The notes beneath the pieces were generated by a model. The model saw only the letters and a list, made by a program, of their open reading frames with translations, ran no database searches and was not told where the DNA came from. Shown piece after piece: positions 25,791 through 33,117 of a DNA stretch of 33,498 nt (position 1 is its first letter; every line of letters starts with the position of its first letter). The position numbers and the translations under genes are program-made. Origin of the DNA: Verrucomicrobiota bacterium (lineage in GTDB: Bacteria > Verrucomicrobiota > Lentisphaeria > JABSQK01 > JAJFLO01). The stretch is taken from assembly GCA_021772615.1 (NCBI GenBank), contig JAJFLQ010000139.1, positions 1-33,498 on the forward strand, written 5' to 3'.

Positions 25791-26710
25791 AAGCTCTGGA
25801 TCTTCACGATGTGCACAAGCGCTTCGGAGCTATTCAGGCACTGGGCGGCGTGACGCTTGCGATCCCGAAGGGCGTGATCTGCGGCTTGATCGGACCCAAC
25901 GGCGCCGGCAAGACGACAACGTTCGGCGTGGTCTCGGGATTTGTCCACCCCGACTCCGGAGCCGTTAATGTCCTGGGCGTCGGGCCGTTTCAGTCGTCTA
26001 TCCACGGCGGTCGCGTCGCGGTATTGCCGCAGGACAGCGAATTGAATCCGCATCTGCCCGTCCGGTCGCTGCTCACGTACTTCGGACGGCTGCAGGGCTT
26101 GAGTCGACACCGAGCGCGCACCGACACCGAGCGCGTACTCGATCTCGTCGGGCTGCGCGACCGTGGTGGCGACCGGTTGCGGCAATTGTCGCACGGTATG
26201 CGTCGCCGTGTTGCTATCGCCCAAACCCTGCTGGGCACACCGGATCTGATCCTGCTTGATGAACCCACGAGTGGTCTGGACCCGCATCTCGTCGTGCGCA
26301 TGCGCGACGTCTTCATCGACCAGGCAAAGAAAAGTACGCTTGTTATCAGTTCGCACAACCTGGCCGAACTCGAAGCGACGTGCAACTACATCGTCTTTAT
26401 GGAAGCGGGGCGCATCATTCGTAGCGGGGAGATCAGCGATATCACCGGGAGCGAAACGACCGTTCGTTATCGTCTTGAGAAGGAGCCTCCCCTGGATGCG
26501 ATTCGTACGGCGTTACCCGGCGGTCACGTTGATTGGAAGGATTCAGAACTTGCGGTAATCGCACCGCAGAAAATGGCCGTGCCGGATGTCAATGCCCGTG
26601 TGTTGCCAGTCTTGCTGGATGCAGCTGTTGGAATTCGTGAAATTCGATCCGGCAAGAGTCTCGAAGACGGCTATCTGGAAGATCGCCATCGAACGCTCGG
26701 TGCGCATTGA
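25787..26710 (+). CDS. ABC transporter ATP-binding protein
   Basis: 307 residues from GTG 25787, which overlaps the permease TGA (GTGA) and has GAGGAG at 25775-25780. The ATPase core is complete: Walker A GPNGAGKTT (36-43), Q-loop Gln82, signature LSHGM (134-138), Walker B LILLDEP with catalytic Glu159, and switch His190. The D-loop SGLDP is present. Residues ~215-307 are a C-terminal regulatory extension common in ABC-2 exporters. It works with the adjacent permease at the inner membrane; substrate not inferable. Confidence 0.95.
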   Translation: MKALDLHDVHKRFGAIQALGGVTLAIPKGVICGLIGPNGAGKTTTFGVVSGFVHPDSGAVNVLGVGPFQSSIHGGRVAVLPQDSELNPHLPVRSLLTYFGRLQGLSRHRARTDTERVLDLVGLRDRGGDRLRQLSHGMRRRVAIAQTLLGTPDLILLDEPTSGLDPHLVVRMRDVFIDQAKKSTLVISSHNLAELEATCNYIVFMEAGRIIRSGEISDITGSETTVRYRLEKEPPLDAIRTALPGGHVDWKDSELAVIAPQKMAVPDVNARVLPVLLDAAVGIREIRSGKSLEDGYLEDRHRTLGAH

Positions 26711-26840
26711 CGTCAACGTTGCGTAGCTTCTCAGCCGGTTTTTTGGGTTTCACGCGCAGGATTCAATCCCCAACGTTCGTGTTCATCCAGCACGAGCGTC
26801 ATAAATGCAGTCATCGCCGCCAGTGAGGCCGTGATTTTCC

Positions 26841-28100
26841 ATGCCCAAAAACGTCCTTATCGTCGCACGCCATTTTGTCCCCTATTTTCCATCCTACGGC
26901 GGTATCGTACGGGCGGCAAAAATGGCCGAATTCTTTTACCGCGCCGGTATGGACGTCCACATCCTCGCGGCGAAAGGGCTGCCCGTCGACTATTTCGGTT
27001 TTGAAGATCTACTGAACAAATTTACCATGCACTATGTCGACGACCCGATGCAGCTGGTGGTGACGGCGCAATGGCTTCGACGCGATCCGATACCGGTACA
27101 TCGGCAGTTGCCGCGAACCTGGCGCATGCTTACTGCGACGAAACGACGCAACGACCGCTATGTGCCGGATCCGGGCATTCTTCTGGTTTTGCGCCATTAC
27201 CGGAAAGCGGCCGAGATCATACGACGCTTTGATATCAAGAATGTTGTGGTGACAACGCCGGCACACAGCAGCCAAATCGTCGGGCTCTTGCTCAAGTTGA
27301 GATTTCGAGACGGCATTCACCTTGTTGCCGATTTTCGGGACAGTTGGAACACGACCGGAATCTTCAGGAAAAAGGCTGCGTGGTCCAGATGGATCAACCG
27401 GCAAATGGAGATAGCAGTCCTCAGGCATGCAGATGTATTTTCATGTGTTTCCGCTGTCGTACTCGCCAAGATCAACCGGGACATTCTTGATGTGTCAAGC
27501 AAATCCATAGTAGTGGAGAACGGCTTCGATCCGGCATTGCGGAGTGATGAGCCGTCGCCTGCCAATGACCGTTTGCACATCGGTCACTTCGGCAGTTTGA
27601 CGGCTTATCCAGACAGTTACCGAAAGCCTGACGTTCTGATCGACATATTCGGTAATGTTGCCGCGAAATTCAGGCTAGTTTGTTACGGACCGACCAATTT
27701 GGACATGCGACCCGGTAAAAAACGCGGCATATTGGACTTGCGCAAGACCGTTGAGCCACGCCAGGCCATCCGTCTCATGCGCAAAATGGATATACTATTG
27801 GTCTACCATTCGATGATTGAGGGCGCCGATGAGGTGGTTACCGGAAAGTTCTACGAATACGTCCTTGCGGAGCGGCCCATTTTCGCGCTCGGGCCAAAAG
27901 ACTTTCTCGCTGCACGACTTGTTCGGGAACATTCGCTGGGCTATACCGCCGACCTCTATGACCGGTGTGAGGTGACAGAAGTCCTGGAACGGATCTTTGG
28001 GGACTGGGAGAATGGCCTGCTGCCGACTTACAGTTCGCGGGAGTTACATCAGTTCAGTCGTGACCATCAGTTCAGTAAGCTGATTGGAGCGCTGCAATAG
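26841..28100 (+). CDS. Glycosyltransferase, GT4-like
   Basis: 419 residues with two Rossmann-like halves of the GT-B fold. The N-terminal part begins NVLIVARHFVPYFPSYGGIVRAAKMAEFF, the acceptor-side loop of GT4 enzymes. Mid-protein DFRDSWNTTG is often seen in this group. The C-terminal donor half starts near HIGHFGSLTAY and contains GKFYEYVLAERPIFALG, in the place of the E-x7-E nucleotide-sugar motif. It probably adds a sugar to a surface glycan on the cytoplasmic face. No membrane helix. GAGG about 13 bases upstream is a weak ribosome site. Downstream it is followed by repeats and a decayed CapK-like gene, suggesting the ruins of a polysaccharide cluster. Confidence 0.85.
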   Translation: MPKNVLIVARHFVPYFPSYGGIVRAAKMAEFFYRAGMDVHILAAKGLPVDYFGFEDLLNKFTMHYVDDPMQLVVTAQWLRRDPIPVHRQLPRTWRMLTATKRRNDRYVPDPGILLVLRHYRKAAEIIRRFDIKNVVVTTPAHSSQIVGLLLKLRFRDGIHLVADFRDSWNTTGIFRKKAAWSRWINRQMEIAVLRHADVFSCVSAVVLAKINRDILDVSSKSIVVENGFDPALRSDEPSPANDRLHIGHFGSLTAYPDSYRKPDVLIDIFGNVAAKFRLVCYGPTNLDMRPGKKRGILDLRKTVEPRQAIRLMRKMDILLVYHSMIEGADEVVTGKFYEYVLAERPIFALGPKDFLAARLVREHSLGYTADLYDRCEVTEVLERIFGDWENGLLPTYSSRELHQFSRDHQFSKLIGALQ

Positions 28101-28158
28101 CGCGATTGTTTCGCTTTCAGGTCGCGTGGAACCTATACGGGACACGAATATTTTCTTT

Positions 28159-28205
<47 letters not shown>

Positions 28206-28212
28206 AGAAATA

Positions 28213-28420
28213 ATGAATGTCGAAGGTGAAGACATTGTCATCCTACGGATAAAACCTCATCGAGATTCTGCACTCGAATAACGACATCCTTAAGTCGATC
28301 TTCGGGAGCGAATTTTCTATCCTTCAATATTTATCATTTCTTGTTCTGTGTTCGATATTTGACATGCCGTACCTTGTGCTGTGTGTCTAAGGAACATGAA
28401 TGTCGAAGGTGAAGACATTG
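28213..28420. repeat. 25-bp direct repeat flanking non-coding spacer
   Basis: The same 25-mer, beginning ATGAATGTCGAAGG and ending GAAGACATTG, occurs at 28213-28237 and 28396-28420. The 158 bases between hold no gene I can support. The pair fits a local duplication, or the borders of a small excised or inserted element; neither end has terminal inverted repeats. Confidence 0.85.
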
Positions 28421-28464
28421 ACGTAATATTTCATCTTGTCGACAAAGTTTGATCGGAAATAGCC

Positions 28465-29278
28465 GTGAAGAATGATGACGTTGTCGATACCCGCACCAAG
28501 ATGCACGCCAGCAAGATCGCATCCCTTCTGTTTCCTATGCTGCAACGCATTCTCCGCAACAATTTCTTCGACAAATACCGTTTCCTCATTCGTGCCGACG
28601 AATGGTCGCTGGAGGATCGACATGACGACAGCTTGCGGCAACTACGAAAAATCATCGCTCATGCGTACGAGAACGTCCCCTTCTATGCAAACCTTTTTCG
28701 TGACCGCGGATTGCGACCATCAGCGCATGCAAATCACCAATGCCTTTCAAGCCAGGGTGCTCCGCCGCTACGGGTCGCGTGAAATCGGAAATATTGCGCA
28801 GTAGATAAGCCCGGACGGGTTTCTCCAGATCCTCGACTTGAACTTTTTTGTCGAGTCGGTCGACGGGCAAATTGTGGTCACGTGTTTCGACAATTTCGTC
28901 ATGCCCCTCATTCGCTATGCGATCGGCGGTCTTGGTCATGTCGTGGAATCGCGGGGGCGGCGTGGCCTTAGCGCGCTTGAAGGCAGGACGTCTCATGTCT
29001 TCCGAACGCCCGATGGAAAGAAATTTTCACCGGCCTTTTTTTCGTACGCCGTCAGTGGACGCCACGGCGAGCACGTTGAACAATTTCAAATCGTCTATGG
29101 CCAGGGAAAAGTAACCGTCAGAATTCTTCCGCGATCATCATTCCACGACGTGGTTAAAGCGAAGATGCACCACTACCTGGCGGCGCATTTGAGCGGAACG
29201 ATCGTGGATATTGTGCTTGTGGAACGGCTTGAAGCCACAACGGCAGCGGGCAAGGCAAAATTAATCGTTGTCGAATAA
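28465..29278 (+). pseudogene. Decayed CapK/PaaK-like adenylate-forming enzyme
   Basis: Three pieces match phenylacetate-CoA ligase/CapK proteins (about 430-450 residues when whole). Frame 1 from 28465 holds the N-terminus, with LRKIIAHAYENVPFYANLF typical of residues ~60-80. After a break near 28720-28735 a second frame reads ARVLRRYGSREIGNIAQ, the family's central motif, followed directly by TAG (28802-28804). The same frame then continues ISPDGFLQILDLNFFV, DGQIVVTCFDNFVMPLIRY and GRTSHVFRTPDGKKFSP to 29278. Some 180 central residues are missing, there is a frame change and an in-frame amber stop, so it cannot make a full enzyme. Such genes often stand in exopolysaccharide clusters, as the adjacent glycosyltransferase would suggest. 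Confidence 0.88.
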
Positions 29279-29426
29279 CTTGACATGGCAAGGTCGAGGG
29301 GCCTAACGTGTTGCTGTACAGAAGGACGTTATTCGAGACGTTGATTTGGTGAAAAGACAAGATCCGTCAGCGCCCGACGAAGACGCGTCGCCCACTATGA
29401 TAGGCGATCGCCTGTCACCATGAGGA

Positions 29427-29452
29427 TGTCGGGCGAAGCCCGACAGGCTCCT
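29427..29452 (-). repeat. Dispersed repeat copy B with 8-bp hairpin
   Basis: TGTCGGGC-GAA-GCCCGACA (29427-29445) is a perfect hairpin. With the next bases it contains the inverted copy (29437-29452) of the 16-mer at 5021-5036. It sits in the 209-bp gap between the CapK-like pseudogene and the dioxygenase gene. It could work as a transcript end, a REP-like element or a non-autonomous mobile element. Confidence 0.7.
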
Positions 29453-29487
29453 AATAACCTGTCGGCATCAATGTAGAGGATTCGATC

Positions 29488-30192
29488 ATGACCGACCGTA
29501 AAGAAGACTACCAACGCGACGGGTTTGTCTTGTTGAGCAATTTCTTTCAGCAGGAGGAGATTGACCGATGGCGAATCGAATGCGAGCGCTTGTGGTCGCT
29601 CCCGGCCATTGCGACGGCCGCCGATCCACGAGTGGACTGTCGCAAGGCCGTGGACGGATCGAATGTGATTGAACGCCTGGACCCCGTTATCGACATCTCG
29701 CCGGAGTTTCGGGCACTGGCATCGGATGTCCGGGTTCTTGAAATTGTCTCGCAATTGCTTGGCGGAGACGTCGTTTTGTTCAAGGATAAGCTCATTCGCA
29801 AGACGCCTGGAACCACCGGATACAGACTGCACCAGGATTTCGCCTATATCGAATTCTTCGGTTTCCCTGCCGATGCGCAGGCGGCTTTTTGCATACCTCT
29901 CGATCCGAGTGAAGCATTAAGCGGGCCTATCGAGGTTTTTTCAGGGAAACATCATCGGCGTCTCAAGGCGCCCGCGGACGAACCCTATCTGGTTGACGAA
30001 AATGAAATCGCAGGCGTTGCGGGCCAACTCATGGAGCTTCAACCTACAGATGCGCTGATGTTTCATTCCCTTTGTCCCCATCGAAGCGGCCCCAATCTTT
30101 CGACCCATTCGCGCACCTATCTTTATTTTACGTATAACCTTGCAGCGGTGGGAGATCTGTATTCAGAGTACTATCGTCTCGGGAAGCCATGA
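29488..30192 (+). CDS. Phytanoyl-CoA dioxygenase (PhyH) family protein
   Basis: 234 residues, the normal size for bacterial PhyH enzymes, which are non-haem Fe(II)/2-oxoglutarate oxygenases. The double-stranded beta-helix iron ligands are visible: His115 and Asp117 in YRLHQDFAY and the distal His198 in LCPHRSGPN, with Arg209 positioned to hold 2-oxoglutarate. The N-terminal YQRDGFVLLSNFF is the usual opening of the family. The substrate cannot be deduced. AGAGGA precedes the ATG by about eight bases. It overlaps the next gene by four bases (ATGA), so the two are co-translated. Confidence 0.9.
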   Translation: MTDRKEDYQRDGFVLLSNFFQQEEIDRWRIECERLWSLPAIATAADPRVDCRKAVDGSNVIERLDPVIDISPEFRALASDVRVLEIVSQLLGGDVVLFKDKLIRKTPGTTGYRLHQDFAYIEFFGFPADAQAAFCIPLDPSEALSGPIEVFSGKHHRRLKAPADEPYLVDENEIAGVAGQLMELQPTDALMFHSLCPHRSGPNLSTHSRTYLYFTYNLAAVGDLYSEYYRLGKP

Positions 30193-30827
30193 TGGACAGA
30201 CCGCTTGCTCACTACCTGATCGATCTCGACGTGGTCCAGTTTCGCGCCAGCAACAAGAACAAAGGCGATTCGCTGTCCTGTTTGTTTGAACCGCGCCGAC
30301 TCTTGACCGACCCTGACGTGCGACATCACATCGGCGCAGCGCTTAGTGAGATCGTTTGCAACCATTGCTTGGCGAACGCATTGCTCGGGATGGCCACGTC
30401 GGGCATCGCCTGGGCAGCGATAACCGCCGAGAGGACGCAACGACCGTTGCTGTATGTTCGCAAGTCCCTGGATTTCGATGAGAGCAATCGGTATATCGAG
30501 GGCATTTTTCCTGAAGACCGCCAAGTCATACTCGTGGACGATCTACTCTTTGCCGGCGAAAACAAGCGGCGGGCGATCGAAATTGCCGCGGACAACGGCT
30601 TGGGCGTCACGGATGTTGTCGTGATAATCGACCGGCAGTTAGAGCGTAAAAAGGACGGTTTACCGCTGACGACGCGATACAACATCGGGTTTCATAGCTT
30701 GATTACCATGGACGAGATCGTGCAATTCATGGTGAACGAGAACGCTATCTCGGAGAAAGAACTGGCTGATCTGAGGACCGATTACCGCCGATTCGACAGG
30801 TGGCGCATGCCCGGATTCGCCCAATGA
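30189..30827 (+). CDS. Orotate phosphoribosyltransferase-like PRTase
   Basis: 212 residues of the type I phosphoribosyltransferase fold. The PRPP motif is QVILVDDLLFAGENK (112-126, Asp117-Asp118). GMATSGIAWAAITAE (67-81) and RPLLYVRKS fit the PPi loop and strand of PyrE-like enzymes. The GENK ending differs from the TGGS/TGGT usual in PyrE, so it may use another base or acceptor, or be a regulatory relative. The gene overlaps the PhyH gene and precedes a methyltransferase by 51 bp. That context, away from pyrimidine genes, argues against a simple role in UMP synthesis. Confidence 0.8.
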   Translation: MMDRPLAHYLIDLDVVQFRASNKNKGDSLSCLFEPRRLLTDPDVRHHIGAALSEIVCNHCLANALLGMATSGIAWAAITAERTQRPLLYVRKSLDFDESNRYIEGIFPEDRQVILVDDLLFAGENKRRAIEIAADNGLGVTDVVVIIDRQLERKKDGLPLTTRYNIGFHSLITMDEIVQFMVNENAISEKELADLRTDYRRFDRWRMPGFAQ

Positions 30828-30878
30828 AATGCCTATGCTCCCAAGTCCTTTGCCACGTGCCGATTTTGTGAATGCATC

Positions 30879-31688
30879 ATGAAAGACGACTACCATCAAG
30901 CCAACAAACAGCTATGGAACCATTGGACTGATCTACATTATACCTCCGAGTTTTACGATGTAGCGGGTCTAAGAAATGGCCGGTGCAGCCTGTGCGAGAT
31001 CGAGATCGACGAGGTTGGCGATGTCCGGGATAAGACGCTTCTGCACCTCCAATGTCATTTCGGAATGGATACTCTCTCCTGGGCGCGCAGGGGAGCGAAC
31101 GTGGTCGGCGTCGATTATTCCAAAGTGGCGATTGACCGGGCGAGGGACCTGGCAAAAGACATTGGCGTTCCGGCCGAATTCATCTGTTCCGCGATCGAAA
31201 CGCTTCCCGGCGCGCTCGACCGCACATTTGATATTGTCTTTACGTCTGCAGGCGTCCTGCCCTGGCTGGAATCTCTGGAGCGTTGGGGCGAAGTCATCGC
31301 GACATTTCTCAAACCCGGTGGATTCTTTTTCCTGCGAGAATTTCATCCATTCGTCGACATTTTCGACCGAACAACAGGCGGTGACTGCTTCGAGATCAAA
31401 CATCCCTATTTCAAGCCCGAACATCCCACCCATTTTGTCGACCAGGTTTCTTATGCCGTCACCCAGCCGTCGATGCCATTGGACAAGTACGAGTGGCCGC
31501 ATACAATCTCCGACGTCCTAAATGCCCTTATTACCGCAGGTCTGAGCATTGAGTACATGCATGAATTCAATTACGTCGGCTATCAGCGACGCCCCTTTCT
31601 TTCCCGGGACAAGAGTGGGCGCTGGGTATTTGCTCCCCTGCCTGGGGCGCTGCCGTTGCAATTTTCCATAAAAGCCGTCCGTCGCTAG
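30879..31688 (+). CDS. Class I SAM-dependent methyltransferase
   Basis: 269 residues. Motif I is LLHLQCHFGMDTLSWARRG (about 54-72), with the acidic residue binding ribose in VVGVDYS (76-81). FDIVFTSAGVLPWLES and FLKPGGFFFLREFHP are motifs IV and VI. The first 35 residues, MKDDYHQANKQLWNHWTDLHY, are typical of the bacterial UbiE/small-molecule group. The target is unknown. It ends the row of accessory genes that begins with PhyH and PRTase; a shared small-molecule or surface-modification pathway is possible but unproven. Confidence 0.88.
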   Translation: MKDDYHQANKQLWNHWTDLHYTSEFYDVAGLRNGRCSLCEIEIDEVGDVRDKTLLHLQCHFGMDTLSWARRGANVVGVDYSKVAIDRARDLAKDIGVPAEFICSAIETLPGALDRTFDIVFTSAGVLPWLESLERWGEVIATFLKPGGFFFLREFHPFVDIFDRTTGGDCFEIKHPYFKPEHPTHFVDQVSYAVTQPSMPLDKYEWPHTISDVLNALITAGLSIEYMHEFNYVGYQRRPFLSRDKSGRWVFAPLPGALPLQFSIKAVRR

Positions 31689-31814
31689 TGCCGGGACGGA
31701 TCGTATCACCTTTCGCGCTATTCATCGTTTACAGAATTCGCACGGGCGTGCGCGGTATAGAGCCAGACAAAGGCGAGAGGTCTATCCTGCTGCGGCGGTG
31801 GTTCGGGAAGATGC

Positions 31815-31958
31815 ATGGACTGGGAAGTAGTCAGGGAATTCAATAGCCACGAGGAAACGGAGTATCTGCGTCTTGAAAAATTCCATTTTCTGAATAGAAT
31901 ACGGGAAGCTCGGTTCGCCGTATATATTCAGTCATCACAGAAGGGAAGGGGTTTGTAA
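31815..31958 (+). CDS. Possible 47-residue small protein (low support)
   Basis: A short frame, MDWEVVREFNSHEETEYL at the start and SQKGRGL at the end, runs to a TAA (31956-31958) that touches the ATG of the PEP-CTERM gene. GGGAAG lies upstream of the ATG at 31815. The opening resembles small antitoxin-like proteins of the form F-x-S-H/Y-E-E found beside nucleotidyltransferases, but a partner is absent here. The promoter assigned to the next gene lies inside this frame, so either the frame is fortuitous or a remnant. Confidence 0.25.
   Translation: MDWEVVREFNSHEETEYLRLEKFHFLNRIREARFAVYIQSSQKGRGL
31873..31900 (+). promoter_or_regulatory. Sigma70-like promoter of the PEP-CTERM gene
   Basis: TTGAAA (31873-31878) and TAGAAT (31895-31900) are separated by 16 bp in an AT-rich stretch that stands out from the GC-rich genes. 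The start of transcription would be near 31907, leaving about 50 bases of leader with the purine-rich AGAAGGGAAGGGG before the ATG at 31959. Confidence 0.5.
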
Positions 31959-32762
31959 ATGATTCGCAATCACGTTGGAAAGTATATTGTCGCATCTGCT
32001 TTTTTTGTCTTGCAACTGCAATTCTGTGCCGGAGGCATTGTAGGTTCCGACACACTCACGGATAACCTCATTGCCATTAATGCGTCAACAGGGGTTGGTA
32101 CAACAATCGGCCCACTGGGATTTAATATAGTATCCGGCTTGGCGTTCGATTCGAACTCGAATACGCTTTTCGGCACGGATACGGGTACGGACAATCTGCT
32201 TGCTGTAAATGCCGTCACGGGTGTCGCCTCCATTATTGGTCCTATCGGATTCAGCAATGTCGCCGGCCTGGCATTCGATCCGAACACAGACACGTTGTTT
32301 GGATCGGATAACAATACAAACAGTCTTATTACAATCAATGCTTTAACAGGGGCAGGGACTTCAGTTGGTTCCTTGGGTTTCGGCAGTGTGATCGGTTTGG
32401 CATTCGATCCGATCACGAACACCTTGTTTGGATCCGACAACGGCACCAACAGTCTCATCTCCATTAATACGTCAACAGGCGCCGGCACGTCCGTCGGTCC
32501 ATTGGGGTTTGGTGTTGTCGCCGGTTTAGCATTCGATCCGATCACGAACACCTTATTCGGGTCTGATAATAATTCGAATGACTTGCTTACCATAAATACG
32601 TCAACCGGTGCGGGCACGTCTGTCGGCTCCTCGGGATTTAGCAATGTCCTTGGACTGGCGGTTACGGCTGATGCGGCCGTTCCGGAACCCTCTACTTACG
32701 CCTTATTACTTGCCGGATGTATCGGAGTTGGCTGGGCCAGAAGAAAACGACAAAAGGCCTAA
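31959..32762 (+). CDS. PEP-CTERM secreted repeat protein
   Basis: 267 residues. A signal peptide (MIRNHVGKYIVASAFFVLQL, cleavage near CAGG) precedes four full and one partial 43-residue repeats of the pattern GSDNNTNSLITINTSTGAG ... GLAFDPITNTLF, which read like beta-propeller blades. The C-terminus is a canonical PEP-CTERM signal: VPEPSTYALLLAGCIGVGW, then the basic tail ARRKRQKA. The family is recognised and cut by an exosortase (EpsH-type), tethering or releasing the protein at the envelope; no exosortase gene lies in this window. It is likely a surface or matrix protein. Confidence 0.92.
   Translation: MIRNHVGKYIVASAFFVLQLQFCAGGIVGSDTLTDNLIAINASTGVGTTIGPLGFNIVSGLAFDSNSNTLFGTDTGTDNLLAVNAVTGVASIIGPIGFSNVAGLAFDPNTDTLFGSDNNTNSLITINALTGAGTSVGSLGFGSVIGLAFDPITNTLFGSDNGTNSLISINTSTGAGTSVGPLGFGVVAGLAFDPITNTLFGSDNNSNDLLTINTSTGAGTSVGSSGFSNVLGLAVTADAAVPEPSTYALLLAGCIGVGWARRKRQKA
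32043..32678 (+). repeat. 129-bp tandem repeats inside the PEP-CTERM gene
   Basis: Units start at about 32043, 32172, 32301, 32430 and 32559 (the last partial). Units 3-5 are most alike at base level, pointing to recent duplication; units 1 and 2 have diverged more. Each encodes 43 residues, so copy-number change keeps the frame. Confidence 0.85.
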
Positions 32763-32764
32763 TG

Positions 32765-32793
32765 GTTCGAATAGGCTATTGAACACCTGTTTT
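32765..32793 (+). terminator. Possible intrinsic terminator after the PEP-CTERM gene
   Basis: GTTC...GAAC and AATA...TATT (32765-32784) pair with one bulged base around a short loop, and TGTTTT follows at 32788-32793. The stem is AT-rich and short, so the assignment is tentative. Confidence 0.35.
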
Positions 32794-33117
32794 CTCGGCG
32801 CGCATTCTCCGTCTCACGGGGCGACGCAGGAAATCGAAAATTAGGACACTGGGATTGGGTGATGATCAGCGAGAGCGTGATACCGAACACAGGCCGGAGG
32901 CCCATGCTACTCAGCAGAACGTGATTTCTTGAGAACCACGAAAGTCGCGAAAGTCGCGAAAAATGTCCGGGCGGGATTTCTTGCGAATCTATGGTAACCC
33001 CGGGACGTTTCCCTGCTGGTCGATTCCCGCATTCGTTCCATCCGATTTTTGCCTCAGCATAAAACAAGAACGCTTGACCTCAAGTCGGGGTAAGTAAGCT
33101 GAACAGGCTTTTCAGTC
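32794..33117. other. Non-coding region left of the CRISPR array
   Basis: No gene could be supported here. It includes a 9-bp unit (CGAAAGTCG) repeated twice at 32939-32956 with a partial third, a small stem CTGAA...TTCAG at about 33099-33115, and plain GC-rich sequence. An open frame on the minus strand (32759-33067) is judged fortuitous. Confidence 0.5.

Noticed and set aside
26708..26717. Palindrome TTGACGTCAA with a T-run nearby as a terminator of the ABC ATPase gene
   Set aside because: The palindrome has no loop and the T-run at about 26738 is not placed directly after a hairpin; a terminator cannot be supported.
31739..31752. CGCACG-GG-CGTGCG hairpin after the methyltransferase gene
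   Set aside because: No T-run follows and the loop is too tight; chance in GC-rich sequence is likely.
32759..33067. 102-residue minus-strand frame between the PEP-CTERM gene and the CRISPR array
   Set aside because: Its middle is the translation of a short simple repeat (CGAAAGTCG units), with no family motif or ribosome site.
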